The translations under genes were made by a program, and so were the position numbers. Of a stretch of DNA of 64,000 nt, positions 38,009 to 45,653 are shown in pieces. Below the pieces are notes generated by a model. That model was not told the DNA's origin and made no database searches. It saw nothing but the letters and a program-made list of their open reading frames with translations. The DNA is from Pandoraea oxalativorans (GTDB lineage: Bacteria; Pseudomonadota; Gammaproteobacteria; Burkholderiales; Burkholderiaceae): assembly GCF_000972785.3 (NCBI RefSeq), contig NZ_CP011253.3:5208001-5272000 (forward strand). Direction: 5' to 3'. Position 1 is the stretch's first letter, and each line of letters starts with the position of its first letter.

Positions 38009-38962
38009 TCACTCCGGTTGATGTGCCGCGAGACGATAGTTCTCCTTGAATCGCTCCGGCACACGTTCGTCAAAACCCAGCGCCACACGGCGCACTTCCG
38101 GACTGTCGCCCGGCGGATGGCCCACACCGAGCGCCGCCGCGCGCGGCGCATCGATCTGCACCACCCGACCGCAGAGCCGTCCCAATCCCGTAATCTCGCA
38201 CTCCACCAAATCGCCCGCGTCCACCGAACGCGAGTGGCACGGCGTGCCCATCAGAATGACGTCGCCCGGCATCAGCGTGATGTGACGCGCAATGTCCGCG
38301 ATCACGTAATGCGGGCCCCAGATCGTTTCGTCACCGATATGGGCTTCCTGCACCACACGTCCGTTGCGATAGGTGCGCAACGTCTGCTCGAACAGGTTCA
38401 CGCCTCGCACGATACCCGGTCCGATGGGCAGCAGCGTGTCCGCGCCCTTCACCCGCAGCATCGATCCCTGATCGGTGTCGCGAAAGTCCTGCAAGCCCAT
38501 GTCCAGCGCCGGGCAGAAGCCTTCGACGTAATCCCATGCTTCGTCCGGCAGCACGTTGCGACACGTGCGCCCGATCACCACCGCATACTCGCTTTCGTAG
38601 TTCAGATACCGGCAATCCGCCGGCTTCAGAATCTGGCCGTCATGCCCGTTGAGCGACGTCGTCGGCTTCATGAAGTACGTTGGCGTGTCGGTGGGCTTGG
38701 GCTTGTTGCGCGTCTCCATGCTACGCGAGCGATAGGAGATGTGCACGGCGATGATCTTCGACGGGTTCACCGGCGGCAGATGCGTCACCGTTTGCGGATC
38801 GACAAGACGTCCGTCGTCGAGCCGCAGCATGCCTTGCGCCTGCCCGGCCTCCTCGACTATCGTGCCCCAGTACGCGCTGCCGCCCAGCAGAACATGGCGA
38901 CGCTCGACACGGGGCCCACGCATCACTGCAGGCAATTCACGCAGCGGAAATTCGAAATCCAT
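38009..38962 (-). CDS. fumarylacetoacetate hydrolase family protein, HpaG-like
   Basis: FAH-fold enzyme of 317 residues. The metal-site region YLNYESEYAVVIGRTCR and the end GDVILMGTPCHSRSVDAGDL are typical of the catalytic domain. In homoprotocatechuate degradation, the FAH-family HpaG decarboxylates 5-oxo-pent-3-ene-1,2,5-tricarboxylate, and position between the hpaD-like and reductase genes suits that role. E. coli HpaG is a fused two-domain protein of about 430 residues, but this one has a single domain, so the isomerase half is absent. A hydrolase role on a related ring-cleavage product cannot be excluded. Confidence 0.75.
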   Translation of the reverse strand: MDFEFPLRELPAVMRGPRVERRHVLLGGSAYWGTIVEEAGQAQGMLRLDDGRLVDPQTVTHLPPVNPSKIIAVHISYRSRSMETRNKPKPTDTPTYFMKPTTSLNGHDGQILKPADCRYLNYESEYAVVIGRTCRNVLPDEAWDYVEGFCPALDMGLQDFRDTDQGSMLRVKGADTLLPIGPGIVRGVNLFEQTLRTYRNGRVVQEAHIGDETIWGPHYVIADIARHITLMPGDVILMGTPCHSRSVDAGDLVECEITGLGRLCGRVVQIDAPRAAALGVGHPPGDSPEVRRVALGFDERVPERFKENYRLAAHQPE

Positions 38963-38974
38963 GATGTCGCCCCG

Positions 38975-39838
38975 TCAGATCGTATCGAACCAGATGTGCA
39001 CGTTGCCCGTGCCGCGCGCGTTCTCGTAGTCGGACAGCACCGTGCCCGCGCTGCGGCACTCCGCCCCGCCGAGCGCACCGACCATCTGCAGATAGTGCGC
39101 CCCGTGCGCTTCCCACGGCCGCTTGCGGTAGTCCGTATCCCAGTCCGCCAGTATCCGGTCGTGACGTCCCTCGCGAAACGCTTCGATGGCGCGCTTGTCG
39201 CTCTCGATGTTCTCCGGACGCGACACGTTGCTCTCGTGAAAGATGCGCGGATGATTCGGCTTCCAGTCAAGGCCGTTGAACTTGTGACTCAGCGCGCCGG
39301 ACGCAAGCATCACCACCCGCAGATCGCTGCGGCGAATCGCCTCGCCGATCACTTCGCCCGATTGCAGGAAGTGCTGCGTCTCGCAGTTCTGGCACGAGCT
39401 CACGGTGACGATCGGCCATGCGTCGAGACGCATCTGTTTGATGACGTTGATCGTCGGGTAATGCCGCGCGAGATCCGGATGTTGCACGGCGCGCGCACGC
39501 ACGCCACGCTCACGCGCTACGCCGTCGATGGCGAGCGCCAGTTCTGGGTGTCCGCGATAGTCGTATGGCACACCGTGCAGATACCAAGGCATCTCGTCCG
39601 ACGTGTACATGCCCGAGTAGCGCGCGCCGCCGTCGACCAGGTGATAGCCAGTCGTGAACCAGTGCGAATCGAAAATCATGACGACGTCCGGACGCACCGC
39701 TTCAATGCGCTCGCGCACTCGCGCGTACCCGGGAATCAGGTCCGAATCCGCCCCCGCGCCCTGCAACACGCGAAACTCCTCACACTGCATCAGGCCGGGG
39801 TGATGCGACACCAGCGCCGCGCCAACGATCTGTCCCAT
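38975..39838 (-). CDS. hpaD: 3,4-dihydroxyphenylacetate 2,3-dioxygenase-like (class III extradiol)
   Basis: A LigB-superfamily ring-cleavage dioxygenase of 287 residues. The N-terminal MGQIVGAALVSHHPGLMQCE supplies the iron-ligand histidines (His12/His13), and IFDSHWFTTGYHLVDGG, LASGALSHKFNG and the C-terminal GAHYLQMVGALGGAE are further class III features. It should open the ring of homoprotocatechuate or a related catechol next to the hydroxyls. It lies between hpaE (75 bp upstream) and the FAH gene (12 bp). The exact side chain of the substrate cannot be read from sequence. Confidence 0.8.
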   Translation of the reverse strand: MGQIVGAALVSHHPGLMQCEEFRVLQGAGADSDLIPGYARVRERIEAVRPDVVMIFDSHWFTTGYHLVDGGARYSGMYTSDEMPWYLHGVPYDYRGHPELALAIDGVARERGVRARAVQHPDLARHYPTINVIKQMRLDAWPIVTVSSCQNCETQHFLQSGEVIGEAIRRSDLRVVMLASGALSHKFNGLDWKPNHPRIFHESNVSRPENIESDKRAIEAFREGRHDRILADWDTDYRKRPWEAHGAHYLQMVGALGGAECRSAGTVLSDYENARGTGNVHIWFDTI

Positions 39839-39913
39839 GCTGCTCTCCTGTTGTCCTGTAATCTTGTTTTCTTGTTGTCTTGCCGATTGTTTTGACGATG
39901 TGACAGCGCGCCC

Positions 39914-41389
39914 TCAGCGATGGCTGAAGCTCGCCTTGAACGGTTGTTTCGGTACGACGACATCCTTCACGTCGCAGAAGAATTCGAAGCTCCAGTCGCC
40001 GCCTTCGCGTCCGACGCCGGAGCGTTTGATGCCACCGAACGGCGCGGCGAGATCGCGAATGCCGAAGCTGTTGATCCAGATGAAGCCCGTGCGCACACGC
40101 TCGGCAATCGCGATGGCGTGCGCTTCGTCGCCATAGCAAACGCCGCCCAGCCCGTAGTCGGTGCCGTTGGCCATGGCGACGACTTCGTCGTCGCTCGCGA
40201 ACGTTTGCAGCGTGAGCACCGGGCCGAAGACTTCCTGCTGCACGATCTCGTCGTGCACGCGCAGATCGGTAAGCAGCGTCGGCGCGAAATACTGCGCACC
40301 GAAGTCATGCCGCGTGCCGCCCCACAGCAGGCGGGCGCCGCCCGCGACCGCGCGTTCGACGAACCCCTGCACACGCTCCAGCTGACGCATGTGGATGATC
40401 GGTCCGACTTCGGTCGCGGCGTCGCGCGGATCGCCCACGACGAGACGCCCGACCACCTCGCGCAGCTTTTCGACGAACACGGGGGCCACGTCCGCGTGCA
40501 CGAGCAGACGCGTGCCCGCAAGGCACACCTGCCCGGCGTTGCGGTACATCAGCGCAGCGGTGGCGGCGGCCGCATCGAGATCGGCATCGGCCAGCACGAT
40601 GAATGCCGACTTGCCGCCGAGTTCGAGGCTGCACGGCACCAGGTTGTCGGCAGCCGTCTTCGCAATCCATTTGGCCGTGGCAACCGAGCCGGTGAACGAG
40701 ATACGCGCGAGCCTTGCATCGCTGACGAGCGCCGCCCCGGTCTGTGCGCCCGAGCCCTGCAACAGGTTGAAAACCCCCGGCGGCAATCCCGCCTCGTGCG
40801 CACAATCCGCGAGCAACGACGACGTGAGCGGTGCCCACTCGGGCGCTTTGAGCACCACCGTGTTACCGGACGCCAACGCCGGGCCGATCTTCCACGTCGC
40901 CAGCATCAACGGCGAATTCCACGGCGTGATGATGGCCACGACACCGGCCGGATCGTGACGCACGAGGTGGCGTGCCTGCGGTGTCTCGATCACACGGTCC
41001 TGCAGCGTCAGCGCATGCTCGGCAAACCACGTGATGTTTTGCATGGCACGCGGCACGACACCGTGCGCCATACGAGAGCGCAGCACGCCGGCGTCTGCGC
41101 TCTCCAGGGTGGCGAACGCGTCGGCGCGTCGACCGATGGCGTCGGCGAAGCGCTGAAGATACGGCTGACGTTGCGCCGCGCTCAGCGCCGCCCATGCGGG
41201 AAACGCCAGCGAGGCCGACGTCACCGCCGCATCGACGTGCCCGAGGTTGCCGCTGGCGATGTCGCCCAGTGGCGTCTGATCGATGGGCGAGACGCACTCG
41301 AACGTTTCGGCGGACGCCACCCGGCGGCCATCGATGTAGTGGTCCGGCGACACCGACACACCGGCGACGTCAAAACGGGTATCACTCAT
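39914..41389 (-). CDS. hpaE: 5-carboxymethyl-2-hydroxymuconate semialdehyde dehydrogenase-like
   Basis: An NAD(P)-dependent aldehyde dehydrogenase of 491 residues. Catalytic parts are [20 protein letters not shown] (glutamate) and [15 protein letters not shown] (cysteine), with [16 protein letters not shown] as the cofactor-binding region. In the homoprotocatechuate route, HpaE oxidises the ring-cleavage semialdehyde. The ATG overlaps the hpaI stop by four bases, and the long open frame upstream of 41389 is a shadow of hpaI. The next gene (hpaD) begins 75 bp later, after a C/A-rich spacer. Confidence 0.85.
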   Translation of the reverse strand: MSDTRFDVAGVSVSPDHYIDGRRVASAETFECVSPIDQTPLGDIASGNLGHVDAAVTSASLAFPAWAALSAAQRQPYLQRFADAIGRRADAFATLESADAGVLRSRMAHGVVPRAMQNITWFAEHALTLQDRVIETPQARHLVRHDPAGVVAIITPWNSPLMLATWKIGPALASGNTVVLKAPEWAPLTSSLLADCAHEAGLPPGVFNLLQGSGAQTGAALVSDARLARISFTGSVATAKWIAKTAADNLVPCSLELGGKSAFIVLADADLDAAAATAALMYRNAGQVCLAGTRLLVHADVAPVFVEKLREVVGRLVVGDPRDAATEVGPIIHMRQLERVQGFVERAVAGGARLLWGGTRHDFGAQYFAPTLLTDLRVHDEIVQQEVFGPVLTLQTFASDDEVVAMANGTDYGLGGVCYGDEAHAIAIAERVRTGFIWINSFGIRDLAAPFGGIKRSGVGREGGDWSFEFFCDVKDVVVPKQPFKASFSHR

Positions 41390-42159
41390 GCCTTGTCTCC
41401 AAACTTCGCGGCGAGCGCGCGGCTCGCGTTGGCCAGCAACGTGGTGTCGATCCCGACCGCGATGAACGTCACCCCGAGGTCGAGGTAGTGTTTCGCCAGC
41501 GTCTCGTCGACACTCAGAATGCCCGCCGCTTTGCCCGCGCGACGAATGCGCGCGATGCCGTCTTCGATGGCGCGGCGCACGTCGGGGTGGGTGGCCTGTC
41601 CGAGATAGCCCATCGACGCCGCGAGGTCGGCCGGGCCGATGAACACGCCGTGCACGCCATCGACCGCTGCGATCTCGTCGACTTGCGCGAGGGCATCGGC
41701 CGTCTCCACCTGAACGAGCAGGCATGTCGTGTCGTTCGCGGCGTGCAGATAGTCCGCATAGCGATTCCAGCGCGACGAGCGCGCCAGTCCGCTGCCGACA
41801 CCCCGCGTGCCCTGCGGCGGATAGCGCGTGGCGCTCGCAAGATCGCGCGCCATCGCGGCAGACTCGACCATCGGCACGAGCACCGTCGTTGCGCCGATTT
41901 CCAGCACTTGCTTGATGAGGGCCGCATCGCCGTGTGGCAGACGTACGACGGGGTGCACCGGATAGGGCGCGACAGCCTGCAACGTCGCCAGCATCGTGCG
42001 CAGGTCGTTGGGCGCATGCTCGCCGTCGATCACGAGCCAGTCGAACCCGCTGCCTGCGCACAGTTCGGCAGCGTACGGCGTCGCGAGTCCCATCCACAGG
42101 CCGATCTGACGCTCGCCATTGGCAAGCGCCTGACGGAAGGTGTTCGGAGGTGTTTTCAT
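41386..42159 (-). CDS. hpaI: 4-hydroxy-2-oxo-heptanedioate aldolase-like
   Basis: A class II, metal-dependent aldolase of 257 residues of the HpaI/GarL family. Motifs are [16 protein letters not shown] (base His48), [20 protein letters not shown] (Arg of the pyruvate site) and [19 protein letters not shown] (metal glutamate), then [13 protein letters not shown]. It would split the C7 hydroxy-oxo-diacid into pyruvate and succinic semialdehyde. I start at [20 protein letters not shown] (42159), with GGAG upstream. It overlaps hpaE by four bases. Confidence 0.87.
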   Translation of the reverse strand: MKTPPNTFRQALANGERQIGLWMGLATPYAAELCAGSGFDWLVIDGEHAPNDLRTMLATLQAVAPYPVHPVVRLPHGDAALIKQVLEIGATTVLVPMVESAAMARDLASATRYPPQGTRGVGSGLARSSRWNRYADYLHAANDTTCLLVQVETADALAQVDEIAAVDGVHGVFIGPADLAASMGYLGQATHPDVRRAIEDGIARIRRAGKAAGILSVDETLAKHYLDLGVTFIAVGIDTTLLANASRALAAKFGDKA

Positions 42160-42230
42160 GACAAGGGGCTTCCTGATGTGAGGGGCGCCCCGGAGGCGGC
42201 CCATGACCGCATCCGGGTGCGGATGAAGCG

Positions 42231-43040
42231 TCAGACGAAGCGCACGCCGATGGCGCCGAGCGGGCCGTAGTCGGCATGGAAGACGTCGCCCGCAGCACAG
42301 GCCACTGGCCGTGTGAACGAGCCCGCCAGCACGATCTCGCCCGCCTGCAGCCCTTCGTCGAAGGCGCCCAGCTTGTTGGCGAGCCATGCAATGCCATTGC
42401 CCGGATGGTTCAGCACGGCCGCGCTCAATCCGGACTCCTCGATTACGCCGTTGCGATACAACAGCGCGCCTGCCCAGCGCAGGTCGATGGCGTCCGGTTT
42501 GACAGGGCGTCCGCCGAGAATCACGGCGGCATTCGCCGCGTTGTCGGCAATCGTGTCGAAGACTTTGCGCGGCGCTTTGGTGTCGCGGTCGAACAGCTCG
42601 ATGCGGCCATCGATCAGTTCCAGCGCGGGCGTCACCCAGGCAGTGGCATCGAGCACGTCGAACAGCGTCACGCCCGGCCCCTTGAGCGGCTTGGCCAGAA
42701 TGAACGCCAGCTCCACTTCGAGACGCGGCACGATGAAGCGCGACGCCTCCAGCGTTGCGCCGTCGGCGACCAGCATGTCGTCGAGCAGCGTGCCGTGATC
42801 GGGTTCGGTGATCTGGGCGGCGACCTGCATGGCACGCGACGTCAGCCCAATCTTGTGCCCGATCACGCGACGACCCTCGGCGAACTTCAACGCAAGCCAC
42901 GCCTGCGAAATCGCATAGCTGTCGGCAATCGTCATCTCGGGATAACGGCGGGAGAACTGCATCACCGGCGTGCGGCTTCGCTCAGCGTCGTGCAGTTCGC
43001 GGGCAAGGGCCTGATGGGTCGAGGCGTCGAGCTTCGGCAT
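42231..43040 (-). CDS. hpaH: 2-oxo-hept-4-ene-1,7-dioate hydratase-like
   Basis: The 269-residue protein belongs to the MhpD/HpaH hydratase group of the FAH superfamily. [20 protein letters not shown] and [20 protein letters not shown] (metal glutamates) are diagnostic, and [20 protein letters not shown] lies in the C-terminal part. It hydrates the dienoic C7 acid before aldol cleavage. It is the first gene of the operon; site 2 lies about 106 bp upstream. A 71-bp gap separates it from hpaI. Confidence 0.87.
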   Translation of the reverse strand: MPKLDASTHQALARELHDAERSRTPVMQFSRRYPEMTIADSYAISQAWLALKFAEGRRVIGHKIGLTSRAMQVAAQITEPDHGTLLDDMLVADGATLEASRFIVPRLEVELAFILAKPLKGPGVTLFDVLDATAWVTPALELIDGRIELFDRDTKAPRKVFDTIADNAANAAVILGGRPVKPDAIDLRWAGALLYRNGVIEESGLSAAVLNHPGNGIAWLANKLGAFDEGLQAGEIVLAGSFTRPVACAAGDVFHADYGPLGAIGVRFV

Positions 43041-43145
43041 CGCGGGGGGTCTCCGTTACCGGCATCGTCACCGGCGGCGGGCGATGCAGGCTTGTCGTGG
43101 GTTTGACGTTGAATAAGCCCCTATTCTTGCGGTCCCGCGCGCCAC

Positions 43146-43193
43146 GAACAATCAATCGATTTTGGGCGATTGATAAGTAAAACTGGATAATCC
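43146..43193. promoter_or_regulatory. shared regulatory region, site 2
   Basis: The reverse complement matches 33624-33671 at 39 of 48 positions and points towards hpaH. Within it, ATCAATCG (43151-43158) and CGATTGAT (43167-43174) form a perfect 8-bp dyad with 8 bp between, a plausible LysR-type site. Confidence 0.75.
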
Positions 43194-43286
43194 GATGCCG
43201 CCTGAAACCCCGTCGGTCGTACGGTTGTGGTACCGGAGCCACAGTCTCAACCGTCCATTGAAGCAAAGACGACGGCACCCATCAAA

Positions 43287-43311
43287 AATGAGAGTGATTT
43301 GCATTTATAAT
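43287..43311 (+). promoter_or_regulatory. Fur-box-like site over the TonB receptor promoter
   Basis: AATGAGAGTGATTTGCATT (43287-43305) differs at three positions from the remembered Fur pattern AATGAGAATGATTCTCATT. A perfect TATAAT follows at 43306-43311, with a weak -35. Iron repression of the receptor gene is the natural reading. This and site 2 are the content of the 396-bp divergent gap 43041-43436. Confidence 0.7.
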
Positions 43312-43436
43312 TCGCGTCGCTTTATTACAACGTCTTACTTATAACCATCCGCACGCCGCAGATGTGCCTTGCCGTCACGCGCACATCCCTCAGCGGCCTC
43401 GCTCGCTACCGCCAGAAGTTACGAAGGTCTGCCAAG

Positions 43437-45593
43437 ATGAAGATGTCCGCAAGTCGCCACGCCGCTGTTCCTGCCGCCGCCGTTCCCTCCCATCGTCTGC
43501 AACGCCTGCCCCGCGCGACCGCCTGCGCCGCCGCCTTGCTGATGGCCACGCTCGGTGCCGCGCACGCGCAACAAGCCACGTCGGGGGCCGAAGCCCGCGC
43601 CGACGTCGAACTCGGCGCGGTGAACGTTTCCGGCGACTGGCTGGGCACCGGCCTCGACAACAGCGCGAAGACTTTCCCGGGCGCGCGCACGGTGGTGAAA
43701 AAGGAGCAGATCGACGCTTCGGGCGCCGCGAGCATCGGCGACGTTCTGCGCCGCATTCCCGGTGTTCAGGCCACGGACAACTCCAGCTCGGCAGGCAGCG
43801 CCATCTCGCTGAACATCGGCGTGCGCGGTCTCGCGGGCCGTTTCAGCCCGCGCTCGACCGTGCTGCTCGACGGCATTCCGCTCGCTGTCGCGCCGTACGG
43901 CCAACCGCAGTTGTCGTTCGCGCCTGTCAGCCTGTTCAACATCGAGAGCATCGACGTCGTGCGTAGCGGGGGTGCCGTGCGCTACGGTCCGCAGAACGTC
44001 GGTGGCGTGATCAACTTCAAGACACGTTCGATCCCAAGCACGCCGGGTCTCACGGCCGACGCCACGGTGCGTGAAAACATGTACACCACCGGAGGCGGAG
44101 CCAACACGCAGTACGGCCTCTTCCTCGGCACCCAGATGGACAATGGTCTGGGTCTCGCGCTGCTGTACTCGGGCATGGTCGGCCGCGACTGGCGCAAGGG
44201 CAGCGACGAGCACGTGAACGATCTCGCGCTGAAGTGGCGCTACGACATCACGCCGAGCCAGCAGGTGTACGGCAAGATCTCGTACTTCGACGCGAAGTCG
44301 ATGACCCCGGGCGGGCTGACGGCCGCACAGTACAACGCCGATCCGTTCCAGAACACGCGCCCGACCGACTACTGGAGCGGCAATCGCACCGGCCTCGACT
44401 TCGGCTACCTGAACACGATCTCGGACACGCAGGAATTCGAGATCCGCACGTTCTACAACGAGAGCTATCGTCAAAGCACGCTGACGAACCTCTCGGTCCT
44501 GCCGCTGGTGCAGATTCACCAGCCGCGCAACTATCAGACCTTCGGCATCGAACCGCGCTTCACCCAGCGTCTGTTCTTCGGTCCCACGGCGCATGACGTC
44601 ACCGTCGGCTACCGTTTCATCCGCGAGCGTGGCGACGACAACAACTTCCAGACGACGCTGTCCAATGGCAAGACGTCCGCCACGACCACGTTCTACAACT
44701 ACACCAGCGCCAACGCGTTCTACATCGACGACCGTATGGCGTGGGGCAACTGGCGCTTCACGCCGGGCCTGCGCTACGAAATGATCGCGTCGCAGCGCGT
44801 GGACAAAGCCTCGGGCAGCACCTTCCGCACGGACAACAACAAGCCGCTGCCGTCGGTGAACCTGTCGTATCTGGTGAACAGTGCGTGGACGATCTTCGCG
44901 GACTACAGCACGTCGTTCGGCCCGGTGCAGAACACGCAGTTGAATTCGATGTCGGCGTCGAACCCGCTGGAGCCGGAACTGGCCCGCACGTATGAAATCG
45001 GCACGCGCTGGACGGACAGTCGCTGGAAGGCAGAATTGACGGCCTTCCGAATGAAGTTCGACAACCAGATTCTGCAAGTGCCTGGCGTGAGTCCCGCGAC
45101 GTTCCAGAACATCGGCGCGACGAATCACGACGGTGTCGAAACCGCCATCGATTACACGTTCGATCGCGACAGCGCGCTGCGCGGCTTGAATCTGTACGCG
45201 AACTTTACGTATGTGCGTGCGATCCAGAAGTCGGGCACGACGGCCGGTCTCGACGTGCCGTTCTACTCGCGCTTCACCGACACGCTCGGCGCGCGCTACA
45301 CGATCGGTCAGTGGACGTTCAACGTCTCCACCACGCACCAAAGCTCGCAGTACTCGGATCTCGCGAACACCGATGCGCCGTCGGCCGACGGCCTGAACGG
45401 CAAGGTGCCGGGCTACCGTGTGTGGAACCTGCAAGCGCTGTATAAGCTGCCGTTCTACAAGAACGCGGATATCACCGTGGGTCTGAACAATGTGTTCGAC
45501 AAGCGCTTCTACACGCGTAACACCGACCAGAACGGCGGCATCATGGTCGGCGCACCGCGCATGGTCTACGTGCAAGGGCACTTCGGGTTCTGA
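43437..45593 (+). CDS. TonB-dependent outer-membrane receptor (FecA/siderophore type)
   Basis: The 718-residue precursor (MKMSASRHAAVPAAAVPSHR) has a signal peptide ending ATLGAAHAQ, no N-terminal signalling domain, a plug domain (VVKKEQIDASGAASIGDVLR, then RIPGVQATDNSSSAGSAIS and GPQNVGGVINFKTRS) and a 22-strand-type barrel ending VYVQGHFGF with terminal phenylalanine. It should import a ferric chelate using TonB energy. The Fur-like site upstream supports iron control. It is divergent from the catechol-cleavage operon, so a catechol-type iron chelate is conceivable but not shown. The frame extends 25 codons upstream without a signal. Confidence 0.88.
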   Translation: MKMSASRHAAVPAAAVPSHRLQRLPRATACAAALLMATLGAAHAQQATSGAEARADVELGAVNVSGDWLGTGLDNSAKTFPGARTVVKKEQIDASGAASIGDVLRRIPGVQATDNSSSAGSAISLNIGVRGLAGRFSPRSTVLLDGIPLAVAPYGQPQLSFAPVSLFNIESIDVVRSGGAVRYGPQNVGGVINFKTRSIPSTPGLTADATVRENMYTTGGGANTQYGLFLGTQMDNGLGLALLYSGMVGRDWRKGSDEHVNDLALKWRYDITPSQQVYGKISYFDAKSMTPGGLTAAQYNADPFQNTRPTDYWSGNRTGLDFGYLNTISDTQEFEIRTFYNESYRQSTLTNLSVLPLVQIHQPRNYQTFGIEPRFTQRLFFGPTAHDVTVGYRFIRERGDDNNFQTTLSNGKTSATTTFYNYTSANAFYIDDRMAWGNWRFTPGLRYEMIASQRVDKASGSTFRTDNNKPLPSVNLSYLVNSAWTIFADYSTSFGPVQNTQLNSMSASNPLEPELARTYEIGTRWTDSRWKAELTAFRMKFDNQILQVPGVSPATFQNIGATNHDGVETAIDYTFDRDSALRGLNLYANFTYVRAIQKSGTTAGLDVPFYSRFTDTLGARYTIGQWTFNVSTTHQSSQYSDLANTDAPSADGLNGKVPGYRVWNLQALYKLPFYKNADITVGLNNVFDKRFYTRNTDQNGGIMVGAPRMVYVQGHFGF

Positions 45594-45617
45594 TCGACGT
45601 TCCCTGACGCTGACATG

Positions 45618-45651
45618 AAGCCCCACCCTCGATTCGACGGCGGGGCTTTTT
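45618..45651 (+). terminator. terminator after the TonB receptor gene
   Basis: AAGCCCC (45618-45624) and GGGGCTT (45642-45648) with a 17-nt loop, followed by T to 45651. It lies between the convergent receptor and effector genes. Confidence 0.7.
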
Positions 45652-45653
45652 CA

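Noticed and set aside
39839..39913. C/A-rich, repetitive-looking spacer between hpaE and hpaD
   Set aside because: The short CAAGA/ACAAC words do not form a regular repeat; it is probably just an unstructured leader with an AGGAGAG site.
43419..45626. Minus-strand open frame of 735 codons
   Set aside because: Antisense shadow of the TonB receptor, which has signal peptide, plug and barrel on the plus strand.
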